Positions 8,830 to 14,781 of a stretch of 18,352 nt of DNA are shown here, one piece after another (position 1 is the stretch's first letter; every line of letters begins with the position of its first letter). The DNA is from Coemansia sp. RSA 922 (lineage: Eukaryota > Kickxellomycota > Kickxellomycetes > Kickxellales > Kickxellaceae): assembly GCA_027577415.1 (NCBI GenBank), contig JANBQS010000426.1, positions 1 through 18,352 on the forward strand, given 5' to 3'. The position numbers and the translations under genes were made by a program. The notes under the pieces are model-generated. The model had not been told where the DNA came from and did no database searches. It saw only the letters and a program-made list of their open reading frames with translations.

Positions 8830-9987
8830 ATGGAACCGCTGTCGCTAGCCTCGTTTGATCCGGTTTATTGTGCCGACAGCTTGGAGTTCTGTCCCTACAA
8901 TGCCAAGCAACGCATGCTTATTGGTACCTACCAGTTGCTAAAGACAGGGAACGCGGCTCACCAAGACACTGCAGACGACAACCAAGAGCTCACATCGGCT
9001 GACGCCCAGAGAGTTGGACGGATCTATGTCTGCGACGTTGCACCTGGCGCGGATGATTCTGAGCTTGCTATAGTCGAGCGGCAGAGAATCGAGACTAGCG
9101 CGATATTCGATATCAAATGGAGCTACAACCAGGTCAACGGACGTGAGCTCGTAGGCGTAGCATGTGCCGATGGCAAAGTACACATCTATAGTGCCGATGA
9201 CAGTAGCGATGACTCTTATCTGTCACCGCTATGTGTGTCTGAATCCGAGTCAACCGGTATGTGTTGTTCATTGGACTGGTCAAACAGGCTTGCCGAGGAT
9301 AGTAATCCCGAGATCATTGCCTCAATGAGCGACGGCACAGTACAGCTACTGAAACTAAGCGGCTCCAGTATAGAGACTATCCATAAGTGGAGTGCCCATG
9401 ATGCTGAGGCTTGGATCGCGTCATTTGACTACTGGAATACCAGCACTGTGTATTCTGGCGGCGACGATGCAAGGTTCAAGGGCTGGGATACCCGAATGGA
9501 TCTTAGTTCGCCAGTGTTCAGTTCTAGGCGGCATCAGGCTGGAGTCTGTAGCATACACTCAAATTTTCATCGACAGTTTATGCTGGCGACTGGCAGTTAT
9601 GACGAGACTGTGATGATCTGGGATACGCGTAATATGCGAGTACCGGTGACGGAGTATAACGTGGGTGGCGGCGTGTGGCGACTGAAATGGCATCCTGAAG
9701 AGCCAACGCAATTGCTAGTCGGTGCTATGTATAACGGCTTCCATATTCTCGATGTCGCTGTAGATGGGTTAAAGCGACTTGAATGTGCTCCGCTGCCGGT
9801 TAGGGAGGCGGGTCGTGCTGCTGTCACTGTTACGAAGCGTGCTTCGTTTATGAAACACGAGTCTATCGCCTATGGCGCTGACTGGCGCCAGTCGTGTGAT
9901 GACCCTTCGGCCGGCTGGATGGTAGGAACATGCTCTTTCTACGACCACTTGGTACACCTCTGGCGCCGACCCAATATATCCAGTTAA
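8830..9987 (+). CDS. DPH7: Diphthine methyl ester hydrolase Dph7 (WD40 protein, Rrt2/WDR85)
   Basis: Dph7 removes the methyl ester from methylated diphthine on EF2 in the cytosol, between the Dph5 and Dph6 steps of diphthamide synthesis. The 385-residue protein has the usual family length and opens with YCADSLEFCP and a GTYQLLK motif, as in WDR85/Rrt2. WD-type blades follow: FDIKWSYNQ, CSLDWSNR, a very conserved HDAEAWIASFDYW with YSGGDDARFKGWDTR, then GVCSIHSN with LATGSYDETVMIWDTRNMR, GGGVWRLKWHP, and a closing YGADW with GTCSFYDHLVHLWRR. The start at 8830 lies directly before the conserved N-terminus, after a T-rich and CT-rich leader. No intron is seen. The gene is 164 bp downstream of the G-patch gene on the same strand, with its own putative promoter. 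Identity is secure. Confidence 0.94.
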   Translation: MEPLSLASFDPVYCADSLEFCPYNAKQRMLIGTYQLLKTGNAAHQDTADDNQELTSADAQRVGRIYVCDVAPGADDSELAIVERQRIETSAIFDIKWSYNQVNGRELVGVACADGKVHIYSADDSSDDSYLSPLCVSESESTGMCCSLDWSNRLAEDSNPEIIASMSDGTVQLLKLSGSSIETIHKWSAHDAEAWIASFDYWNTSTVYSGGDDARFKGWDTRMDLSSPVFSSRRHQAGVCSIHSNFHRQFMLATGSYDETVMIWDTRNMRVPVTEYNVGGGVWRLKWHPEEPTQLLVGAMYNGFHILDVAVDGLKRLECAPLPVREAGRAAVTVTKRASFMKHESIAYGADWRQSCDDPSAGWMVGTCSFYDHLVHLWRRPNISS

Positions 9988-10229
9988 TTAAAATATACTA
10001 CTGTCATTTTGCCAAAACGCGTCAGTCATGTGCCATATTTGCCACCGAAAAAGTAAACACGAGCCTGGTGATGTGCGAACGCGATTGCCCCTCTTTTTGG
10101 TTTTCTAAAACTTTAAATCGCCCTTTTTTCTCTCTTTTTTATTTATTGAATCTTACGTTTTTCTTCTTTCCCTTTATTGCTCGCCCTACTATATTCGAGC
10201 ACGTTGGACCCTGGTTTTCACGCATTAAC

Positions 10230-11055
10230 TGTTTATTTATTTTCACGAGGAATTTTACGCCAACAATGACTGAGAATCGCCACTCCACACAGCCTGATTC
10301 GGCCCGACTAACCACGCGAACCCAGCTGACAAACTCTTTCCAGAGTCAAAAATCAGCCACTGGCGGTGTTACGAAGAAACGCAAGGGGGCGCTCGTCCAG
10401 CAATCGTCACATATGCTCAACCAGGCGGCACAGACTCCAGGAGCCGAAAAGGACTCTAAGAAGATGTCCAAGGTAGAGATACCCGTATCCCTAGACATTG
10501 ACCCCTTTTCTACCAATGAGTCCATTACCAGTCCGCTCACCACGATGGACGAGATGCTCTTGGCTAAGGATATTAGAGTTGGCGATGTCACTTCGCCCGA
10601 GTTGCGTAAATCTGCTGCTACGCCGTCTCCCCAACTTAGTGAGACCGAGATTGCCGCGTTGCGTCTGAGAGCTAACAAGGTGGAAATTGAGAACGTTACA
10701 CTGAAGCATGCGTTGCTGGAGGCAAAGACGGATCTCGAGGACGCCGAGAAGAGACTGCGTGAAAAGGACGATTTAATTAAGGAACAAGAGCAGCGCATCG
10801 AAGACCTTATTGATACGCGTGTCCCCAGGGAGGATTTGGAAGACTTTATAGCTGAGAACAAGGTCTTGGAGGAAAAGCTCAAAGAAAATGAGGAGATGCT
10901 GGCCGAATGTCAGAAGTTGCTAGAGGAGTTTGCCGCTGCCAACTAGGTGCGTGGTTTTTAAGCCTAAACATGTTGATGTTGCGTCTTACTTCAGCCTTTA
11001 TCTTTGCATTATCCTTGATTTTATTCATTATTACTTTTTACCAGCCAAAAATATG
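10230..11055 (+). repeat. Segmental duplication, copy 1
   Basis: This unit matches 13820-14650 in direct orientation about 3.6 kb away. The match includes part of the leader (TCACGCATT, CTGTTTATTT, ACGCCAACA), the whole coding region and about 100 bp of 3' sequence (CGTGGTTTTTA, TTTGCATT, ATTTATTCATTA-type blocks). Borders are approximate. Confidence 0.85.
10266..10946 (+). CDS. Coiled-coil protein of unknown function, paralogue 1
   Basis: I do not recognise this 226-residue protein. It starts MTENRHSTQPDS, has a basic KKRK motif near residue 40 that could be a nuclear localisation signal, then a Ser/Thr/Pro-rich centre with several SP/TP sites (ITSPLTTMDEMLLAKD, DVTSPE, TPSPQLS). From about residue 120 to the end it is a charged coiled coil with heptads (EIENVTLKHALLEAK, EKRLREKDDLIKEQEQRIED, LEEKLKENEEMLAE). 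I chose the ATG at 10266 because the same ATG, with the same CGCCAACA leader, starts the paralogue at 13862; the longer open frame from 9930 is T-rich leader. It lies 278 bp downstream of DPH7. The shape suggests a cell-cycle-regulated nuclear scaffold or cofactor, but that is inference. The stop comes one codon before a sequence matching the C-terminal tail of the paralogue. Confidence 0.85.
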   Translation: MTENRHSTQPDSARLTTRTQLTNSFQSQKSATGGVTKKRKGALVQQSSHMLNQAAQTPGAEKDSKKMSKVEIPVSLDIDPFSTNESITSPLTTMDEMLLAKDIRVGDVTSPELRKSAATPSPQLSETEIAALRLRANKVEIENVTLKHALLEAKTDLEDAEKRLREKDDLIKEQEQRIEDLIDTRVPREDLEDFIAENKVLEEKLKENEEMLAECQKLLEEFAAAN

Positions 11056-11608
11056 TGGAGGATTATTTACTATGTTTCCATCTTAGTTCATAATACTGAT
11101 AAGATATTGGCTCAATGTCGAGAGATGAATTAAAGGTAATATTATGTTAGCCAATCATTCAGTGTTTTTGTCTACCTCTCGCAACTTCATTCCTAGCTGC
11201 TCCGATATTACTAACACTCAGTTACTCATTGTATCTGGACACCATTGTCATATACCTCCCGTTGGAAAGTTCTTGAGTAATATACAAGACTAGATAATCA
11301 CCCAATACGATTGCTTCACAGCGAGTTGTCCTTTCTCTAGCGCTTTTTTGGCCCAGAGCATCATCCCACAGAGAGAGCAATGAGGATATGAATTGTCACA
11401 TAGGTGACAAGCAATGCTCTGACGATCAGAGTATATTTGGCTCAATGTTAAATGTTTACCCGTTCAGAATTAGGCTGGAGATCAGGGAGTTTCTTTTCTT
11501 GTTTATTGTTGAATTTATTATTTATTATTTAAAGCAAAACTTGCTCTCATCACAATCTCCTTGCCTGTAAGTCTTTATGACAAGACACTTCAGTGTTGAC
11601 GCACTCTG
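10947..11608. other. Intergenic region, no gene seen
   Basis: The first 110 bp are the duplicated 3' flank of the coiled-coil gene. The rest is moderately AT-rich with only short, unconvincing frames. It contains two neighbouring perfect inverted repeats at 11393-11431 and an AT-rich run near 11500-11535. Confidence 0.6.
11393..11431. repeat. Two adjacent perfect inverted repeats
   Basis: TTGTCAC-ATAG-GTGACAA occupies 11393-11410 and CTCTGA-CGA-TCAGAG occupies 11417-11431, six bases apart. The first resembles a dimeric binding site and both could form small hairpins. No gene lies close enough to assign a role. Confidence 0.5.
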
Positions 11609-11935
11609 TCATGCCAGCTGTGCAATATGATTAATGCTTCCAAACTTGATGTCGATATGGACAAAGTTCAAGATACCATCCACCGATAGCTCAATAGGCG
11701 CAGTTCTTTCAAAATTCCTATATCTTACACGAATGGTAAGTTGAAAGAGCTGTGTTAGCAAGTTTAGGAGGTACTCAGTCACTTGAATCAGCTCAACGTT
11801 AACTCCATGGGGCTCAATTATAATATTGCGAACAAGGGGTGCCATCTTCTTGATCCACTGCACAGATGCATAGATGTTCGCCTTGGCTTCAGATTTTTCA
11901 ACATCTAATTTCCGCAGTTGCCAGCACCCCCTCTG
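11609..11935 (-). pseudogene. Decayed gene relic, possibly from a large lineage-specific protein family
   Basis: The minus strand is open for 108 codons with no ATG at the front; the first stop upstream is at 11936-11938. The translation looks like real protein rather than noise: WQLRKLDVEKSEAKA, then NIYASVQWIKKMAPLVRNI, VNVELIQVTEYLLNLL, ERTAPIELSVDGILNFV. The even spread of hydrophobic residues and the WIKKMAPLV segment resemble the middle of F-box/leucine-rich-repeat-like proteins that are numerous in some early-diverging fungi; that comparison is from memory and weak. Lack of a start codon, promoter or continuing exon suggests a fragment of a larger gene. A terminal exon of an unseen spliced gene is less likely, since no clear acceptor precedes it. 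Confidence 0.45.
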
Positions 11936-12047
11936 TTATCGGGCCTGCTCCAGTGGCTGGAAAAGGTGATTCATCTGCAGCCGCCATTCCACCCACGTGT
12001 CACGCAGAATTAGTCAAGATCACTGGATTGGTGGTTCGGGCAAGGGT

Positions 12048-12064
12048 CTGCGGCTTAGCCGCAG
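12048..12064. repeat. Perfect GC-rich inverted repeat CTGCGGC-TTA-GCCGCAG
   Basis: Seven-base arms with a 3-base spacer. The CGG...CCG layout is of the kind bound by Zn2Cys6 fungal regulators as dimers, but a chance hairpin at the edge of a repeat is equally possible. It lies about 570 bp upstream of the orphan gene. Confidence 0.45.
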
Positions 12065-12090
12065 TAGAATGTTGTTATTTAAAAAGAGTT

Positions 12091-12160
12091 ATTGTTTTTT
12101 ACAAAATAGAACTCTTTATCTTCTCTTTTATTTATTTGAATTACATTTTAGTATCACAGG
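12091..12160 (+). repeat. Dispersed AT-rich repeat, copy A
   Basis: This copy shares ordered blocks with 13512-13575 in the same orientation: ATTGTTT, TTACAAAATA, CTTTATCTTCTC, TTTATT, GAATTA and TTTTAGTA. Small indels separate the blocks. Confidence 0.6.
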
Positions 12161-12512
12161 AAACACTCCGACTTTAAACTGCAGCCCCTCTCACCTCTTG
12201 ACATTGGCTGTTGGTTGCTTCACACTTGCTTGGGCAAAGGCTTCTCAGAAAATGGGAATGCTTTTGGAATAAAAAAAATATTGCATCCTCCCTTTTTTGT
12301 CTGTTGAATGCTACAGTCAGCAAAAAAACCTGTTTTCTCCATGGTGGGGAGTATTAAAGAAAAGCACGATCCTTTGAAGCAATTGCTTTAGGCATTGACA
12401 AAAGGCAAGAGATTGCTTTTTCTGTTTCCGAGCACTATAGGATGGTTGGGGAAGGTGTTTCCAAGTGCTGTTCTTCACTTTTTTCTTCTAGTTGCCTCTA
12501 CTCCTGCCATGG

Positions 12513-12521
12513 TATAAAAAA
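12513..12521 (+). promoter_or_regulatory. TATA box of the orphan gene
   Basis: TATAAAAAA lies 113 bp before the ATG at 12634. It is followed by a CT-rich tract (TTTTTTTCTCTTCTTCACTC) and an A/C-rich stretch near the ATG, the usual layout of a well-expressed fungal promoter. Confidence 0.6.
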
Positions 12522-12633
12522 GCCAGCCCAAGGCTGCCAATTTTTTTCTCTTCTTCACTCTCACATCCACATCTCTTTTGATTATCAAACACATTACAAC
12601 CTTTTTGTTCAAATTTACTTACAAATTGTGACC

Positions 12634-13140
12634 ATGTCGTTTCCTGCTATTTACCTGAAAGATAAAACCTTAAGGTATTGTGAACATGCAACCCTTGATG
12701 ATTCTTTACGAACTGTTTATGAAGCTGCAGTGTATGTCAAGAATACTTATGTTGGAGTCGACAGGGATGGTAACAGAGTCATTGTGTATAATAATTCAGT
12801 GTATGCCGCTTCCGGAAATACAGTTTGCAAGTTTCCCTCGGATGAGACAACACCCGATAATAATGCACCCAACCTTTCTTCTCAAGTAGCTTTCTTAGTA
12901 GGATATAAAAAAAACGTGGATACCTTTATGAACGAAGTATTTAAAGATTTTACTGGGACGTTTACTGACCTTGGAGCTATTGCAATTATAGCTACAGCAG
13001 AGCATTTAAACGTGTACCCATATGGAGAACTATATGCAAAGGATGTGGCTAAGTTGTTAGAAAAACTGAAATTGCCTGATTATTGTGCGACTCAATCATT
13101 CCAAGAATTGCCTGATTATTGTTACGATAAATTAATGTGA
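12634..13140 (+). CDS. Orphan 168-residue protein, function unknown
   Basis: I do not recognise this protein and see no signal peptide, membrane segment or catalytic motif. It begins MSFPAIYLKDKTLRYCEHA, has a segment rich in Tyr, Val and Asn (AVYVKNTYVGVDRDGNRVIV), a polar Asn/Pro-rich patch (DETTPDNNAPNL), and a hydrophobic stretch LGAIAIIATAEHLNVYPYG. It ends with LPDYC twice, 12 residues apart, from a 17-nt direct repeat. A small alpha/beta fold is likely. The start at 12634 fits the TATA box and CT-rich leader; the frame is open further upstream (to 12442) but only through leader sequence. Codon use is AT-rich (many ATT, GAT, TTA), unlike the GC-richer LTN1 and DPH7. A lineage-specific or acquired gene is the simplest reading. 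Confidence 0.72.
   Translation: MSFPAIYLKDKTLRYCEHATLDDSLRTVYEAAVYVKNTYVGVDRDGNRVIVYNNSVYAASGNTVCKFPSDETTPDNNAPNLSSQVAFLVGYKKNVDTFMNEVFKDFTGTFTDLGAIAIIATAEHLNVYPYGELYAKDVAKLLEKLKLPDYCATQSFQELPDYCYDKLM
13070..13122 (+). repeat. 17-nt in-frame direct repeat encoding LPDYC
   Basis: AATTGCCTGATTATTGT occurs at 13070-13086 and again, exactly, at 13106-13122, 36 nt apart. The distance is a multiple of three, so both copies encode LPDYC at the C-terminus of the orphan protein. It looks like a recent local duplication. Confidence 0.85.
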
Positions 13141-13335
13141 CCAGTACTAGAGTGAGTAGTTATTTTGAGCTCCTCATAATCTAGTAAGAACTCTTCTATT
13201 CAGTTGGTTTTTTTTTAACCTACATGTAGGATTTTGATGTTCAGTGATGATATCCAACATTTTATTTTGTGACTTGATCTCTACCGATTGCGATCAACGA
13301 CCCATTAATCAAGAGTAGTAGAATTATTACAGCTC

Positions 13336-13367
13336 TCACGGACCATCGTCTCTATAAAGGTCCGTGA
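13336..13367. repeat. Perfect 9-bp hairpin TCACGGACC...GGTCCGTGA
   Basis: The arms at 13336-13344 and 13359-13367 pair perfectly around a 14-nt loop that contains TATAAA. It lies about 200 bp downstream of the orphan gene. It could be a 3' hairpin, a regulatory palindrome or the core of a small mobile element; the sequence does not decide. Confidence 0.55.
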
Positions 13368-13511
13368 CCCAGAAACTGTAGAGTAGTTGTTTTAATAACC
13401 TATTATCTTTATAGCTTTTATTTATTATTTAAATACGAGACATAAGGACTGGTGAATTTGGCACTCTGCCGCTTGGTAAAGCTACACATACTAAAAAAAA
13501 CTACGTTTATT

Positions 13512-13575
13512 ATTGTTTACAAAATAAGACTTTATCTTCTCTTATTTATTGAATTATACCTTTTAGTACTACAAC
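13512..13575 (+). repeat. Dispersed AT-rich repeat, copy B
   Basis: This is the partner of 12091-12160, in the same orientation. The two copies lie on either side of the orphan gene. Confidence 0.6.
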
Positions 13576-13685
13576 CACAGTTGGTTGGTTAGTGCTCATG
13601 TTTTCTGGGGGGTTTTCCTACCTCTTGCCCACAAGGATGTACAGCAAAAATCAGAAGAAAAAAAATCCAGAATTGTATTCTCAAA

Positions 13686-13714
13686 CCCAAAAATTGTGAT
13701 TCCTCATTTTTGGG
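13686..13714. repeat. Perfect 9-bp hairpin CCCAAAAAT...ATTTTTGGG
   Basis: The arms at 13686-13694 and 13706-13714 pair perfectly around an 11-nt loop, 148 bp upstream of coiled-coil paralogue 2. No equivalent is seen upstream of paralogue 1, so it is not part of the shared duplication. Confidence 0.5.
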
Positions 13715-13772
13715 CATAACTTTTGGATTATGATTATAAATTGGCTTGTCTTCTTTTATTCAGTTTACTCTC

Positions 13773-13778
13773 TATAAA
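13773..13778 (+). promoter_or_regulatory. TATA box candidate of coiled-coil paralogue 2
   Basis: TATAAA lies 84 bp before the ATG, followed by a T-rich, CT-rich leader. The leader of paralogue 1 is similarly T-rich but has no clear TATAAA in the same place, so the two copies may be expressed differently. Confidence 0.45.
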
Positions 13779-13819
13779 TTGTCTTCTTTTTTATATTTCT
13801 GCTTGTTGACTTTTGTTGT

Positions 13820-14650
13820 CACGCATTTCCTGTTTATTTTTATAAACAATTAACGCCAACAATGACTGAGAATCGCCACTCCGTAAAGCCTGGCTCGTTC
13901 CGACCAGCCAGGCGATTCAAGTTGCTAGATGGGTATCTAGGTCAAGAGACAACTGCTGGCGGTGTTTCAAAGAAGCGCAAGGCAGTTCTTGTCGAGCAAT
14001 CGCCACATATGCTCAACCAAGCCGCGGCAGCGCAGGCTTCGGGAGCCAAGAGGGACCCTAAGAAGATGTCCAAGGTAGAGATACCCGTGTCACCGGACAC
14101 TGACCCCTTTTCTACCAACGAGTCCATTACCAGTCCGCTGACCACGATGGACGAGATGCTCTTGGCTAAGGATATTAGAGTTGGCGATGTCACTTCGCCC
14201 GAGTCGCGTAAATCTGCTGCTACGCCGTCTCCACAACTTAGCGAGGCTGAGATTGCCGCGTTGCGTCTGCAGGCTAGCAAGATGGAGATTGAGAACGTCA
14301 CACTGAAGCATGCGTTGTTAGAGGCAAAGACAGAGCTCGAGGACGCCGAGAAGAGGCTGCGTGAAAAGGACGATTTAATTAAGGACCAAGATCAGCGCAT
14401 CGAAGACCTTATTGATACGCGTGTCCCCTGGAAGAATTTGGAAGACTTTATAGCCGGGAACAAGGTCTTGGAGGAAAGACTCAAGGAAAACGAGAAGTTG
14501 CTGGCAGATTGTCAGAAGTCGCTAGAGGACTATGTGGCAGCTGGCAAAGCGCGTGGTTTTTAGACATGCTCAAGTTGATATTGCATTTTCTCCTTTTTGC
14601 ATTGTCATTAATTTATTCATTACCATTATTATTAACCAAGAGATATGTAA
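13820..14650 (+). repeat. Segmental duplication, copy 2
   Basis: This is the partner of 10230-11055 in direct orientation. It includes a 64-nt stretch (14141-14204) identical to 10539-10602. Borders are approximate. Confidence 0.85.
13862..14563 (+). CDS. Coiled-coil protein of unknown function, paralogue 2
   Basis: This 233-residue protein is the close paralogue of the product of 10266-10946 and shares its plan: MTENRHS start, KKRK basic motif near residue 40, Ser/Thr/Pro-rich centre, C-terminal coiled coil. The first 60 or so residues have diverged (KPGSFRPARRFKLLDGYLG has no close match), while the centre and the start of the coil are nearly identical. Differences in the coil include RVPWKNLEDF against RVPREDLEDF. 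The C-terminus reads through to AGKARGF, where paralogue 1 stops earlier. No domain that I recognise is present. It is convergent with the recombinase-like gene, with 218 bp between stop codons. Function is unknown; a nuclear protein that forms homo- or heterodimers with its paralogue is a reasonable inference. Confidence 0.85.
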   Translation: MTENRHSVKPGSFRPARRFKLLDGYLGQETTAGGVSKKRKAVLVEQSPHMLNQAAAAQASGAKRDPKKMSKVEIPVSPDTDPFSTNESITSPLTTMDEMLLAKDIRVGDVTSPESRKSAATPSPQLSEAEIAALRLQASKMEIENVTLKHALLEAKTELEDAEKRLREKDDLIKDQDQRIEDLIDTRVPWKNLEDFIAGNKVLEERLKENEKLLADCQKSLEDYVAAGKARGF

Positions 14651-14761
14651 GAGTAAGTGCTGTATGCTCTGGCAGTAGCATATAGTTATGAGGTGACCTT
14701 TGGTTAGGTATCAGCAGAAGCGTGCTACAAGTAAATAGTATACTAAATGGTCAGCTAGCAT

Positions 14762-14767
14762 TTTATT
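14762..14767 (-). promoter_or_regulatory. Poly(A) signal of the recombinase-like gene
   Basis: AATAAA on the minus strand lies 14 nt after the TAG stop (14782-14784). It indicates that the short gene has a normal transcript end rather than being an accidentally cut element. Confidence 0.55.
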
Positions 14768-14781
14768 CCAGAGTATTTTTG

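Larger units (their letters stand above)
11936..12633. other. Intergenic region with palindrome, repeat and promoter of the orphan gene
   Basis: No gene is supported. The stretch holds a perfect palindrome at 12048-12064, an AT-rich repeat copy at 12091-12160 and, at its right end, a TATA box and CT-rich leader for the gene starting at 12634. Confidence 0.6.
13141..13861. other. Intergenic region with two hairpins, repeat copy B and promoter of paralogue 2
   Basis: No gene is supported. The stretch contains perfect hairpins at 13336-13367 and 13686-13714, the AT-rich repeat copy at 13512-13575 and a TATA box at 13773. The last 40 bp are the duplicated leader shared with paralogue 1. Confidence 0.6.

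Noticed and set aside
9930..10265. N-terminal extension of coiled-coil paralogue 1
   Set aside because: The extension overlaps the end of DPH7 and T-rich leader. The paralogue starts at the equivalent of 10266 with the same preceding bases.
10930..11133. Short frame after paralogue 1
   Set aside because: It covers the duplicated 3' flank, and the matching flank of paralogue 2 shows no comparable conserved frame.
11866..12177. 103-codon plus-strand frame
   Set aside because: Composition follows the AT-rich repeat; there is no promoter, and it overlaps the end of the more protein-like minus-strand relic.
12442..12633. N-terminal extension of the orphan gene
   Set aside because: It would begin upstream of the TATA box and run through the CT-rich leader.
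14736..14745. TAGTATACTA palindrome between the convergent genes
   Set aside because: It is short and AT-rich; likely chance in 3' sequence.
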